Origin: Acinetobacter baylyi DSM 14961 = CIP 107474 | GTDB lineage: Bacteria > Pseudomonadota > Gammaproteobacteria > Pseudomonadales > Moraxellaceae | NCBI RefSeq assembly: GCF_000368685.1 | Contig: NZ_KB849628.1 | Location: forward strand, 1,085,758 to 1,149,757 | Direction of reading: 5' to 3' | DNA length: 64,000 nucleotides | Part shown: piece after piece, positions 1 through 8,492 of the stretch | How the letters are laid out: every line of letters starts with the position of its first letter | Numbering within the stretch: the first letter of the stretch is position 1 | The notes under the pieces: generated by a model | Database searches by the model: none | Told to the model about the DNA's origin: nothing | The model's input: only the letters and a program-made list of their open reading frames with translations | Made by a program: the position numbers and the translations under genes

Positions 1-713
1 ACAATATGCTTGGTTCTTACCTGTCCTTCAGGCGTTTTAAGAATAAAATACGTGCCGTGATCTTCAATATCTAATACGGGCGTTTGTTCAAATATCTGAG
101 CACCCGCTTCTTGGGCGATACGCTTTAATTCCCTCGAATGCTTAACAGGATTCACTTGCCCAGAATGTAACATTCTACAACCACCCGAAAATGCATCACT
201 ATTAAGTGCATTACTCACAGTCGCTTTGTCCATAATAATGCTATCGCTAGAGCGTGGTTGGTCTTTCCAATATTTAATGAATGTTTCTAACCTTTTCTCA
301 TGTCCTTTTAGTGTCGTAAAAGTTACACCTGGCACTTCAAAGTCACTATCCATGTTTTCTCTGCTAATTAAATCACGGACATAATCCAGTCCATCCCAAG
401 CAAAGTTTTGTAGTTCAGTTAGACGCTCTTTTCCATAAAGTGTGCGTGCTGTAGCAGGATCAAGTACGGGAATTGGTACTACCCAACCAGAAGTTCGTCC
501 TGATGCACCAAAAGCAACACATTCACCTTCCAATACAACAACAGATGCCGAAGAATCGGTTTTGCGTATATGGTATGCAGTTGAAAGGCCTGTGAATCCT
601 GCACCGATTACGACAATATCGACATCAATGCTTTCCTTTAATGGTGGTGAAGATTCGTATTCACCAGAATGAGCCAGCCAGAATGACTTATTTGCATATG
701 GAATATTACTCAT
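1..713 (-). CDS. FAD-dependent oxidoreductase, DAO/PuuB-like (3' end missing)
   Basis: The reading frame starts at ATG 713, behind an AAGGAAG ribosome site, and is still open at the window edge, so about 237 residues of N-terminal part are visible. After about 30 residues comes a classical FAD-binding Rossmann motif (VVIGAGFTGLSTAYHI), then VVLEGECVAFGASGRTSGW, the flavin-contact signature of the D-amino-acid oxidase fold (gamma-glutamylputrescine oxidase and relatives). Such enzymes oxidise amines or amino acids and reduce oxygen. The substrate cannot be told. It lies downstream of the ethR-like gene on the same strand, but a 43-bp palindrome at 889-931 sits in its promoter region, which suggests that it has its own EthR-controlled promoter. 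The family call is good; the role is inferred. Confidence 0.8.
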   Translation of the reverse strand, partial: MSNIPYANKSFWLAHSGEYESSPPLKESIDVDIVVIGAGFTGLSTAYHIRKTDSSASVVVLEGECVAFGASGRTSGWVVPIPVLDPATARTLYGKERLTELQNFAWDGLDYVRDLISRENMDSDFEVPGVTFTTLKGHEKRLETFIKYWKDQPRSSDSIIMDKATVSNALNSDAFSGGCRMLHSGQVNPVKHSRELKRIAQEAGAQIFEQTPVLDIEDHGTYFILKTPEGQVRTKHI

Positions 714-888
714 CGGATTTCACTTCCTTTGCTATTTAAATTAACTGTTCCGTTATCTCTTTCTAAACTTATTAAATACCTAGAAAACCAAGATTTAATT
801 AGAGAATCTCATTACCATTTCTTCCATGAAAAAGTGAGCATCAATTCACTAAGTTGAATGCTAGATAACCAGAATAGGTACATATTGT

Positions 889-931
889 AATAATAATTAC
901 ACAGTGTCAATGACGCTGTGTAATTATTATT
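889..931. promoter_or_regulatory. 43-bp near-perfect palindrome, probable EthR-type operator (site 1)
   Basis: The two 21-bp arms match at every position except the pair 905/915, around a central A at 910. The core reads ACACAGTGTCAATGACGCTG and is flanked by AATAATAATT and its complement. It lies upstream of the FAD oxidoreductase (start 713) and downstream of the regulator stop codon. The same core recurs at 1923-1959 and, in shorter form, around 1710-1722. No U-tract or nearby gene end makes it a convincing terminator. Operator function is inferred from dyad symmetry and recurrence. Confidence 0.8.
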
Positions 932-1081
932 CAAAATAAATTATTCCTTTCTTATAGATATCAAGATAGATTCTTTAAACAGAGATAAATCGATAAAAAA
1001 TATTATTTTTATATATTAGTAAAAACTGATTTCTAGATAGTAAGGGAGTGTTCATGACTCCCTTACATGAATTTTTATAGT

Positions 1082-1687
1082 TCAATTTGATCCATAAAGT
1101 GTAGATATCCAAATGTTTTGAAGCACACGAATCACAACTTCTGGATCGGCTGGGGGCATTCTTCCAAAGACATCTGAAAGATATCTTTCTTCAAGCCAGA
1201 TGAGAGCCCGAGCAGTCTCATCAATATCAATATCTTTTTGGATTTGACCTGTCGCTTGCTCTTCTCGAATATGTTGAGCAGCGGCAGAAATAAATTCCTG
1301 TACAAAAGCTCGATATATACTATTAACACGCTCATCTCCACTAGCAGCTTCTGCAAAAGCACGTAATACATGGCTATGTTTCATATAAACTTCAACTAAA
1401 CCAACCAATGCTCTGCGTAAATCTTCTTGAGGATTATCTCCCTCAAGCCATCGATCAGCGATACCAAATAATTCTTGACCAATAGCCTGTACAAGTCTCA
1501 AAGCAAGATCATGCTTATCACGAAAATGTACATAAAAAGCAGGTCTTTTTAATCCAGTTCGACGCATAACCTCATCTACAGTAAGTTCTCGAAAAGGTCG
1601 CTCATTAAGAAACTGCTTTGCTGCATTTAAAATTTCTTGCTCAGATTCTTTGGGATCATGTTTTGGTCTACGACGGTGAGTTGTCAT
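1082..1687 (-). CDS. ethR: TetR-family repressor, EthR-like
   Basis: The protein has 201 residues. An N-terminal TetR helix-turn-helix occupies about residues 15-62 (TVDEVMRRTGLKRPAFYVHF is the recognition part). The C-terminal end, IWISTLYGSN, closely resembles the end of mycobacterial EthR (IWVTSIYGEN, recalled from memory), and the length is similar. EthR represses ethA, a Baeyer-Villiger monooxygenase gene, and here the divergent neighbour at 2151 is an EthA-like enzyme. Related dyads at 889-931, 1704-1722 and 1923-1959 are its probable operators, implying autoregulation plus control of both flanking units. The inducer is unknown. The ATG at 1687 is the only good start. Confidence 0.85.
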   Translation of the reverse strand: MTTHRRRPKHDPKESEQEILNAAKQFLNERPFRELTVDEVMRRTGLKRPAFYVHFRDKHDLALRLVQAIGQELFGIADRWLEGDNPQEDLRRALVGLVEVYMKHSHVLRAFAEAASGDERVNSIYRAFVQEFISAAAQHIREEQATGQIQKDIDIDETARALIWLEERYLSDVFGRMPPADPEVVIRVLQNIWISTLYGSN

Positions 1688-1703
1688 GGCTTCCTATATT
1701 CTC

Positions 1704-1722
1704 ATTGACACAATGTCATTGT
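1704..1722. promoter_or_regulatory. Weak EthR-type operator at the regulator's own promoter (site 3)
   Basis: Positions 1710-1722 read ACAATGTCATTGT, a perfect 13-mer dyad with a central T. It overlaps a second partial dyad, TGACACAATGTCA, at 1706-1718. ACAATGTCATTG differs by two bases from ACAGCGTCATTG in the site at 1923-1959. It lies 17-35 bp upstream of the ethR-like ATG, a position suited to autorepression. The assignment is inferred from similarity. Confidence 0.55.
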
Positions 1723-1922
1723 AGGCACTAAAAAGTACTTAGACAAGCATAAATGCACCAATTCAGTACAGGCTCTATCTCTAAAAAATGAAAAAAGTAA
1801 CCAAATTTAAGTAAATCGAACTATTAAATAAAAAATAAATTCCAATTGAAATATTTTCAATATATTTAGAATAAAAACAAAAATTTAATTTGAAAATTTA
1901 AAAATAATAGCTGTATTTTAGT

Positions 1923-1959
1923 AATAATTACACAGCGTCATTGACACATTGTAATTATT
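1923..1959. promoter_or_regulatory. Palindromic operator upstream of the ethA-like gene (site 2)
   Basis: This is a 37-bp dyad centred on 1941 with three mismatched pairs. The core ACACAGCGTCATTGACACAT is framed by AATAATT and AATTATT, the same design as the 889-931 palindrome. It lies about 190 bp upstream of the monooxygenase start. The rest of 1688-2150 is AT-rich and shows no open gene. Confidence 0.7.
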
Positions 1960-2150
1960 GAATTAATAATATTGATGTGCCAAAGGCTCATTGAGAACCT
2001 AAAAAAACTTAAGAGAAAGTACTTTTAAGTAAGTTCAGATCTTCATCAGTTCCATGGATTACGGAATTATGAATAACAAAAGAATCATCATTGTCTTAGC
2101 AAATCCGGCTGTTGCTCAATTTACTAAGATTTCAAAGAGAGGAGAATGAT

Positions 2151-3683
2151 ATGAGTACATCAGATCAAATTGCTAGCTTCGATGTGCTAATCATTGGTGC
2201 AGGGATTTCAGGCATCAGCGCAGCTTATCACCTAAAGAAAAACCGTCCGAATGATACTTTTGCTATCCTAGAAGGACGAAATGCAATTGGTGGGACATGG
2301 AGCCAATTCAAATATCCAGGTATTCGATCAGATTCAGATATGCCCTCTTTTGGTTTTGGTTTTAAGCCTTGGACGCATAAAAAAGCGATTGCTCAAGCGA
2401 GTGTCATTTGTGACTATTTGCAAGAAACAATCCAAGAAAATGATATCTCTAAGCATATCTGCTTTGGATATCATGTAAATCAAGCTGAGTTTTCATCAGA
2501 AGAACAACTTTGGACCATTACGGCAGTAAAGCTTGAGGACAAATCGATTGTTTCCTTTAAAGCTCGTTTTTTACTTTTAAATACTGGCTATTACGACTAT
2601 CAAGAAGGTTTTTCACCTAAATTCGAAGGTACTGAAAAATTCAAGGGTCAAATCATTCACCCTCAGCACTGGCCTGAAAATTTAGATTATAGCAATAAAA
2701 AAGTCGTTGTCATTGGAAGTGGGGCAACTGCTGTAACACTGTTGCCTTCAATGGCTGGAAAAGCGCAGCACGTTACAATGCTTCAACGTTCTCCTACATA
2801 TATGGTGTCATTTCCAGCTGTAGACCCGATTGCATGTATGTTGAATAAACTTTTGGGTTATGAAAAAGCTTATCCAATTATCCGCAAAAAGAATATTGCC
2901 CTTAATCGCGCACTATATAAAGCTTGTCGTAACTATCCTCAAGTTATGAAAAAGCTATTACTTGCAGATGTCCGTCGTCGACTACCTAAAGGCTATGATG
3001 TCGATACTCATTTCACTCCAAGATATAACCCTTGGGACGAGCGTTTATGTTTAGTGCCTGATGGGGATTTATTCAAATCTATTTCAGAAGGAAAAGCATC
3101 TGTTGTGACGGACCGTATCAAGCAATTCACCCAAGACGGTATTTTGCTTGAATCTGGTAAAAACCTTGATGCAGACATTATCGTGACTGCAACTGGACTT
3201 AACATGCTGGCTTTTAGTCGAATTCAATTATCTGTTGACGGAAAAGAAGTCCAATATCCAGATACAACAATTTTCAAATCAATGATGCTGTCTGATGTAC
3301 CAAACTTAGCATTTGCATTTGGCTATACCAATATTGCATGGACATTAAAAGTTGATTTAGCCTGGGAACACTTCTGCCGACTATTAGACTATATGGATGC
3401 AAATGGATACAGCATATTTAAACCTGTAGTGCATAATCCAGCAATGAAGCGAGTGCCATTTATTGATTTAAGTCCAGGTTATGTGCAAAGAGGTTTAGCA
3501 CAATTTCCAATGGCTGGAACAGAAGGCCCCTGGACACTACAGCATGCTTATGAACATGATTTTGAAAGACTTCGTAATGGTCCTGTGTTTGATAAAGAGC
3601 TGCAATTTACGAATATTGCTCAGAAAAATAAGTTAACTGTAGTCAAAGGCACTTGTGCCAAACCGTTGAAAGCCCAAGCCTAA
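2151..3683 (+). CDS. ethA: EthA-like flavin-dependent Baeyer-Villiger monooxygenase
   Basis: The chosen start is ATG 2151, preceded by AGAGGAG at a good distance; a TTG at 2112 would add 13 residues but has no such site. The product is 510 residues. It shows an N-terminal FAD motif (VLIIGAGISGISAAYHL), GGTW followed by YPGIRSDSDM, and a central NADPH-binding VVVIGSGATAVTLLPSM. These segments and the overall length match mycobacterial EthA, which uses NADPH and oxygen to insert oxygen next to a ketone and also oxidises thioamides. Here it should convert a ketone to an ester. The hydrolase gene that follows would then split the ester. Expression is probably controlled by the adjacent EthR-like repressor. 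The natural substrate is unknown. Confidence 0.9.
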   Translation: MSTSDQIASFDVLIIGAGISGISAAYHLKKNRPNDTFAILEGRNAIGGTWSQFKYPGIRSDSDMPSFGFGFKPWTHKKAIAQASVICDYLQETIQENDISKHICFGYHVNQAEFSSEEQLWTITAVKLEDKSIVSFKARFLLLNTGYYDYQEGFSPKFEGTEKFKGQIIHPQHWPENLDYSNKKVVVIGSGATAVTLLPSMAGKAQHVTMLQRSPTYMVSFPAVDPIACMLNKLLGYEKAYPIIRKKNIALNRALYKACRNYPQVMKKLLLADVRRRLPKGYDVDTHFTPRYNPWDERLCLVPDGDLFKSISEGKASVVTDRIKQFTQDGILLESGKNLDADIIVTATGLNMLAFSRIQLSVDGKEVQYPDTTIFKSMMLSDVPNLAFAFGYTNIAWTLKVDLAWEHFCRLLDYMDANGYSIFKPVVHNPAMKRVPFIDLSPGYVQRGLAQFPMAGTEGPWTLQHAYEHDFERLRNGPVFDKELQFTNIAQKNKLTVVKGTCAKPLKAQA

Positions 3684-3765
3684 TATAAGTCAAAAATTTA
3701 GTCTTCTATTATAATTTCTTTATCTAATTATAGAGGAGACTAAAGATGAATCGAGTAAGAACGTT

Positions 3766-4680
3766 ATGGAAAACATTAAATTTATCAGCCAAGGTATTAC
3801 CTGTGCTGCTTGGCATATTCCTGCAACTTCCAACAAATTAGCTAATTCAAGTGGCAGACCATGCATTGTTATGGCCCATGGTTTTGGGGGCACACGAGAC
3901 ACAGGTTTAATAGAATTCGCAAAACCATTCAGTGAAGCAGGTATTGATACTTTTGTTTTTGATTATCGAGGATTTGGAGATTCAGGCGGTTTTCCCAGAC
4001 AAGATGTTTCTTATCTTCGTCAAAGAGAAGATTACCATGCTGCTATCTCTGCTGCACGCTCCTTGCCTGATGTTGATGAAACTCGTGTTGCGATTTGGGG
4101 TACATCATACTCTGGTGGGCATGTCGTTGTTGTTGCAGCTCAAGACAAAAAAATTGCTGCTGTCATTTCCATGACACCAGCAACAGATGGTCTTGCTGCG
4201 CTCTCACAAATTCGCCGTTATGCAGGTATCGGACAGTTAGTGGCAGCTGTTGGACATGGATTAAGAGATTTAGGCAGAGTAATTACACGACGCGAACCCT
4301 ACCTAATACCTATCGTGGGTCAACCAGGCTCGACAGCCATAATCAGTACGCCTGGTGCAGAAGCAGGGTATAAAGCTATGGCGGGACCTACATGGCGCAA
4401 TGAAGTATGTGCAAGAACATCTTTAGAAATTGCTCGGAATCGCCCTATTACTTTTGCTAGCAAAATAACTTGTCCCCTACTCGTACAAGTAGGTTCGAAA
4501 GATCAGGTTGCTCCACCAGATGCGGCACGTAAAACTGCAAGTTTAGCGAATGGACAAACTGAGCTACTTGAATATCCAATTGACCACTTTGATGTATATG
4601 GTGGTTCTTGGCAAGAGAAGCTATTAAATGACCAATTAGTTTTTTTGAAAAAAGTTCTCTCACCAAATAAGAAAAAATAA
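3766..4680 (+). CDS. Alpha/beta hydrolase (probable esterase or lactonase)
   Basis: The product is 304 residues. The oxyanion-hole motif MAHGFGG sits near residue 38, the nucleophile elbow GTSYSGG (Ser in GxSxG) near residue 115, and late Asp and His residues in GSKDQVAPP and YPIDHFDVY complete the catalytic triad. It lies 82 bp after the monooxygenase and is probably co-transcribed, so it is a good candidate to hydrolyse the ester made there. One oddity: a strong GAGGAG site at 3733-3738 is spaced for an ATG at 3746 that is out of frame and opens only a 31-codon frame, whereas the start at 3766 has a poor site. Either a leader peptide couples translation, or the 5' end has changed. Confidence 0.85.
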   Translation: MENIKFISQGITCAAWHIPATSNKLANSSGRPCIVMAHGFGGTRDTGLIEFAKPFSEAGIDTFVFDYRGFGDSGGFPRQDVSYLRQREDYHAAISAARSLPDVDETRVAIWGTSYSGGHVVVVAAQDKKIAAVISMTPATDGLAALSQIRRYAGIGQLVAAVGHGLRDLGRVITRREPYLIPIVGQPGSTAIISTPGAEAGYKAMAGPTWRNEVCARTSLEIARNRPITFASKITCPLLVQVGSKDQVAPPDAARKTASLANGQTELLEYPIDHFDVYGGSWQEKLLNDQLVFLKKVLSPNKKK

Positions 4681-4962
4681 GTGTTGGATAATATTAAAAC
4701 TCCTTTTTTGAGTGTACCAAGTTTGCTTTCAGCTCAATGTGTGTCGACAGGAAAATTTAAATATTTAGCTATACATGTAAATAATACTCCTAATAGTCGA
4801 CGTGCAAACGACTTACTGATTGGTGATATTATCAAAGATAGTAAAGTTTTGAATGATTGAGGATTACATATGGTCGATATTGATGTGGCCTTAGGTAATC
4901 TAATCAATATTGTGTCTCAACAATCTGAAAAATGGCAGAGAACCAATCAAGCTTCCAAATAA
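4681..4962 (+). pseudogene. Unrecognised small gene remnant after the hydrolase
   Basis: A frame opens with GTG directly after the hydrolase stop, runs 59 codons to a TGA at 4858-4860, and continues in the same frame to a TAA at 4960-4962 (94 codons in all). The predicted ends are VLDNIKTPFLSVPSL and SEKWQRTNQASK. I do not recognise the family. The in-frame stop suggests a decayed gene that once belonged to the operon, but it could also be chance open sequence. From 4963 to 5089 there is only a terminator-like hairpin. Confidence 0.35.
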
Positions 4963-4989
4963 GTCATTAGGAATTTAATAATATACAAG

Positions 4990-5017
4990 ATAAAGGGAAC
5001 TAATAAATTCCCTTTAT
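4990..5017. terminator. Hairpin at the end of the ethA operon
   Basis: ATAAAGGGAA and TTCCCTTTAT form a 10-bp stem around a short AT-rich loop. It closes the plus-strand unit. The U-tract is short (TTATTATT), so efficiency is uncertain. Confidence 0.5.
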
Positions 5018-5089
5018 TATTCAATTCAAAGCCTGCACCAACTGCTGCAATCCTTTCTGAATATCCTGAACATGAGTGAAATCATGGGT

Positions 5090-5832
5090 TTATTGATATT
5101 GCTCTATTATTGATTCATCCGAATAAAACTCCTCAACAATATCCAAACCCTCTTCACCATCCACCTCAAATCTGCCATTGGCATAACCTTGACGTGCCAC
5201 ATGATCCAGAGCCTCCTGATAAAATCCTGCTGTACCTGACAGAGCACATACAGTGGAATACCATCACGCCAGCGTCTGGCACCATGTTCTCCCACGCTTT
5301 TGCATTCCAGAATCTGTACCTCATCACTGCCGACCACAGCGTAATCCAGATTAGCCAGCATAAAGTGGTTGTCTGGATCTGGATGTTGCAGGACTGCATT
5401 GACTCGTCTAACTTTGCTATTGGTGTGCAGGCTGTAGTATTCAGCAATTAAAGGTTCAAGCTGTTTACCCCAATATAAAGGTGCATAACTTGTACTTTTA
5501 TCTTCAATACTTTGTTGCATCCGGCCTGTCTTGATCATCCATAGTTCCAGCATCGACATGTAGGGATTTAGTCCACAAGCCGTAGCAGCATCACTACTAC
5601 CAATGCCTTATTTGCGAATCTCTAGCCATTGTTGATAGCTCAGCTTTCGGGTATTTGCCAGACGTCGAGCTACAGGTAATTTACTCGTTCTGTTTTTTGT
5701 CTGGGGTATATGACGTCTGGTACGTGTTCCAACCTGTCTGGACGAGATGGGTGAAGCTATATCACTTGAGTGATGATGTGAAGAAATAAAGTGGCTGTTT
5801 GATGTGGATAAATGCTCTGGATGTGGATTCAT
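5090..5832 (-). pseudogene. YqaJ-type phage recombination nuclease, doubly inactivated
   Basis: One gene is read as two pieces plus a tail. The N-terminal piece starts at ATG 5832 and reaches a TAA at 5608-5610, just after LSYQQWLEIRK. The same frame continues with GIGSSDAATACGLNPY and the nuclease core (LECKSVGEHGARRW). Near 5223 a T appears to be missing from a T run, so the frame slips; the downstream frame then reads EALDHVARQGYANGRFEVDG and ends at 5090-5092. The IGSSDAA...GLNPY and ECK signatures are typical of the YqaJ viral recombinase family. CAA to TAA is the simplest explanation of the nonsense codon. The gene lies next to a broken DUF932 gene, its frequent partner on phages and integrative elements. 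Confidence 0.8.
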
Positions 5833-5941
5833 AGAAGTCTTCCTGTTTCATTTTAAAATGATGTGAATAGATGTGGATGAAGTTTTATAGGGCATAAAAA
5901 ACCGCATCGATCTGATGCAGCAGTGGCTTAGGCTAAATAAT

Positions 5942-6835
5942 TTAGGCAATCATTGTTAAGGCTTGATGCAGACCACGTTGTTTGATGGCAGCACCCATGC
6001 CGAACCAGGCGGAGTCCAGTCGATGATCCTGACTCATGGATCGTCGTTCGTGATCGGCGAACTCAGTAATACTGCAAAGTAAGCCATAAGCAGTGTTTTT
6101 TGCTGAACTAAGCTCAGCTCCACGCCCCTGTCCATTAAACATCTGCATGACTTTAGACATGGCACGTGCATTCGGCTCGGTCTTAGAATCTGTTCGGGAG
6201 GAGTGTTTAGGCTGTGCTTTGCCAACATCACGATAGAACTGAATGATACTTTCATCCTGTTCGGCAATGCTCAGATTCGTATTATTAAATACGGCATCAA
6301 AATAGGCTGCCGCTTCAGCTTGAGTCACTTTACGCTGACTGAGTAGTTTCATTTGATACATGTGTTCCTCCCAGCCCCGTACGGAAATACCCAATTGTTG
6401 TTTAACTTTTTCTGCATCGAAACGGGTACTGTGTGGCACTTTGACGACGCCAGTCATGCCTGAAGCTTCGCTAGCATATTTGGATTGCAGTGCAATGGCT
6501 AAGGTGTTGTTACATACCACCCGAATGGAGGTAAATTGTGCTGTGGTCGCCAAGGTACCATCACAGGCCGTTGCCAATAAGATATAACCATGGCTTAGGT
6601 CTTTACCTTTTAAGGCAGTACTCTGCCCTGTTTTAGCCAGTGCCCAGAATTTTTTACCGCCTTTAAGAACACCTGCGGTTTCCAGTTCAAAGCCCGATTG
6701 TTCGGTTAAATCCCGATAGAATTCCAGAATCTGAAGCGGCTGAACTTCGTGAAAGCGCTGACTGACCGCGGATAATGGTGCATGGGTATCTGATCGATAC
6801 AGTACCCGTTGTTCTTCAAACGGCAGAATAAGGAT
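5942..6835 (-). pseudogene. DUF932 phage/plasmid-like protein, 5' end lost
   Basis: The frame is open from 6835 to the stop at 5942 (297 sense codons), but its first 86 codons contain no ATG, GTG or TTG and a TAA lies immediately upstream at 6836-6838. Recognisable parts are VLYRSDTHAPLSAVS, ELETAGVLKGGKKFWALA and ILLATACDGTLATTAQFTSI, which I associate with the DUF932 (TIGR03299) family of phage and plasmid genes. Relatives normally carry about 50 more N-terminal residues with a GLGN-type start, so the head seems to have been removed by a rearrangement near 6835. A shortened protein could begin at the in-frame TTG at 6577. Its function is not known. It neighbours the broken YqaJ gene. Confidence 0.75.
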
Positions 6836-7031
6836 TTATGTAGATTGGATCGTGAGGTTGAATCTGCAGTGGATTCACTTAAATGTTATATATCTGAGAT
6901 TTTTTTAAATTGACCTAACACCCAGTCCACTGAAATAGTACTTTCTTGAATTATTTGAATTCAATAACTATAACCACAAATTAAATTTGACTTACTACCT
7001 TGTTAGGGAAGGCTTACTCCCCACTTTATTC

Positions 7032-7484
7032 TTAAAGAGTATTTTCAACTTTAATTTTTCTAAAATCATCTACTATATTAAAAAAATCTCTTTTAAATGA
7101 AAGAAAATCAAAATTTTTTGGCATTTTAAAATCAAAATTTTCTATAGTTTTAACAATTAAGTCGCAATACAATTGTTTTAACTCCTCAACTGAAAGCCTT
7201 TTAACATCCAAAGGACTAATAAGAATATTTACATTAAGACAATACTCAATTTTATTATCAAAATTCTTAAATCTATCTAAAAACTTATATCTATTATAAG
7301 TCCTTAAATTTTCCTCATATTCATCATATATACTTATGGGAAAAATTATAACACTAGTCACATTTCCGCCATAATCTATTCTCTCTAACTTTTTTCGATT
7401 TCTTTCCTCAAACTCAGAATTGATTGCAAATAGTTTTTGAAAAAAAACTGCATCACCCGTATTAGAGCTAGAACCAATTAACAT
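7032..7484 (-). CDS. Probable immunity protein for the adjacent toxin remnant
   Basis: The product is 150 residues, AT-rich in codon use and rich in Phe, Asp, Lys and Asn (KLERIDYGGNVTSVIIFPIS; later FDFKMPKNFDF). No signal peptide or membrane segment is visible. It starts only 9 bp after the stop of a toxin-like C-terminal fragment (7494-7715) on the same strand, the standard toxin-then-immunity layout of contact-dependent and polymorphic toxin systems. It reminds me of Imm44-type immunity proteins, but that is a weak recollection. The role is inferred from context, composition and size. Confidence 0.6.
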   Translation of the reverse strand: MLIGSSSNTGDAVFFQKLFAINSEFEERNRKKLERIDYGGNVTSVIIFPISIYDEYEENLRTYNRYKFLDRFKNFDNKIEYCLNVNILISPLDVKRLSVEELKQLYCDLIVKTIENFDFKMPKNFDFLSFKRDFFNIVDDFRKIKVENTL

Positions 7485-7493
7485 TGAGATACC

Positions 7494-7715
7494 CTATTTA
7501 TAGAATTTGCTACCAGGAGGAAGAACTCCATCTATCTGACCATACTGAATTAGTAGCATTTTTTCTTGTTCTAACGAATGATATGTAGTACCTCGATATA
7601 ACGTTATTTCTTTTGAATATAAGTTTTCTAAATTATGTGGCATGTATCGACCTACACCATTAGCAGTAGTACCATAATATCTAATTTTAACTTTAGCTAT
7701 GAAAATTTTAGTTAC
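7494..7715 (-). pseudogene. Orphan C-terminal tail of a polymorphic (CDI/Rhs-type) toxin
   Basis: A 73-codon open stretch without a start codon follows directly, and in the same frame, after the stop of the 7716-8015 gene. It ends YRGTTYHSLEQEKML, then GVLPPGSKFYK and a stop at 7494-7496. The RG-TYHS-EQE and LPPG-KFYK pattern looks like the extreme C-terminus of large secreted toxins. It is immediately followed by an immunity-like gene. There is no upstream delivery protein, so this appears to be a leftover cassette from a displaced toxin module. The family assignment is inference. Confidence 0.55.
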
Positions 7716-8015
7716 CTAATCAACATCAAGTTCTAAAATTTGTAAAAATTTATTGAAAAAAGTGGAGAAATTAATACTTGAATCATACTTTCCCGAATCG
7801 ATATATATCGTAGTACTAGATCGCATATCTAATATTTCTGCTACAAATAAGTTATTATTTCCCCATAAAGTTATTTCAGAAATACATAAATCAGAATCTA
7901 AGATTATTTTAGTAAAGTAGCTCTCTTGAATTTCTACTTCAACAAAAAATCCATATTTTGTAGCGATACAAGATATATTACGAACCCACAAATTAAATTG
8001 ATCTAATATTTCCAT
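7716..8015 (-). CDS. Small immunity-like protein, paralogue of 8473-8784
   Basis: The product is 99 residues, soluble, acidic and with low GC. It aligns along its whole length with the 103-residue product at 8473-8784: both have an F..WV start, ESYFT.I.LD.D, AEI/SEIT.W...NLF..EIL, and an ending of the type Y.SG.YD..I.FS.FF..FL. This tandem paralogy, the compact size and the neighbouring toxin tail suggest an orphan immunity gene; it reminds me of the TriTu/CdiI-like families, not verified. Its TAG stop is directly followed in frame by the toxin fragment, marking a recombination junction. Confidence 0.6.
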   Translation of the reverse strand: MEILDQFNLWVRNISCIATKYGFFVEVEIQESYFTKIILDSDLCISEITLWGNNNLFVAEILDMRSSTTIYIDSGKYDSSINFSTFFNKFLQILELDVD

Positions 8016-8216
8016 CTAATTTTTCTCCTTACTATTTAAATTTATAGATAATTACAGGTATATAAATTTCTTTTATATTTAATAATTTTAAGATCTGTTT
8101 TTTAATATTTTATACAACTTATAGTGATTAATTACACAAATAATTAATCACCTTTTTTATCTATTTTAAAACTTAACTCCCATAGTCGAAAATCAGAAAA
8201 AATTTAACACATAGCT

Positions 8217-8492
8217 TTAAGCATCATTAATAGCATAACTAATAACTCTCTGACATTTTTCTTCAAAATTGATATTTTGATCCTCAAGATCCTCAAAAAG
8301 CTCATTAATTAGAAAAATCTCTAAAAAATATAAATACGTCCTACCATCCACCTCAATTTTTGTTCGACCATCCACATCCATTATAACGACTTGTATTTTA
8401 GAATGGAGTGTCCATGGTTCTTCTACAAAGAAAATATCTTCGTGTGAAAATTGATCTCTACTTACTAGGGCCTCAATTAAAGTCATATTCAT
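8217..8492 (-). CDS. DUF7716-like small protein in the immunity array
   Basis: The product is 91 residues. The central YFLEIFLINELFEDLEDQ and the final EEKCQRVISYAINDA match my recollection of the DUF7716 family (YFLE.FIA.EFLE, then EEKCERLI.YAINDA), small proteins common beside polymorphic toxins. The gene overlaps the end of the 8473-8784 gene by 20 bp (14 bp if the second ATG at 8486 is used), so the two are translationally coupled. An immunity role is inferred from context. From 8016 to 8216 I see only AT-rich spacer. Confidence 0.6.
   Translation of the reverse strand: MNMTLIEALVSRDQFSHEDIFFVEEPWTLHSKIQVVIMDVDGRTKIEVDGRTYLYFLEIFLINELFEDLEDQNINFEEKCQRVISYAINDA

Noticed and set aside
442..672. 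76-codon frame on the plus strand
   Set aside because: It is antisense to the well-supported FAD oxidoreductase, whose FAD motif lies in the same segment.
1040..1066. Terminator of the ethR-like gene
   Set aside because: GTAAGGGAGT/ACTCCCTTAC is a good stem, but no T-run follows on the minus strand.
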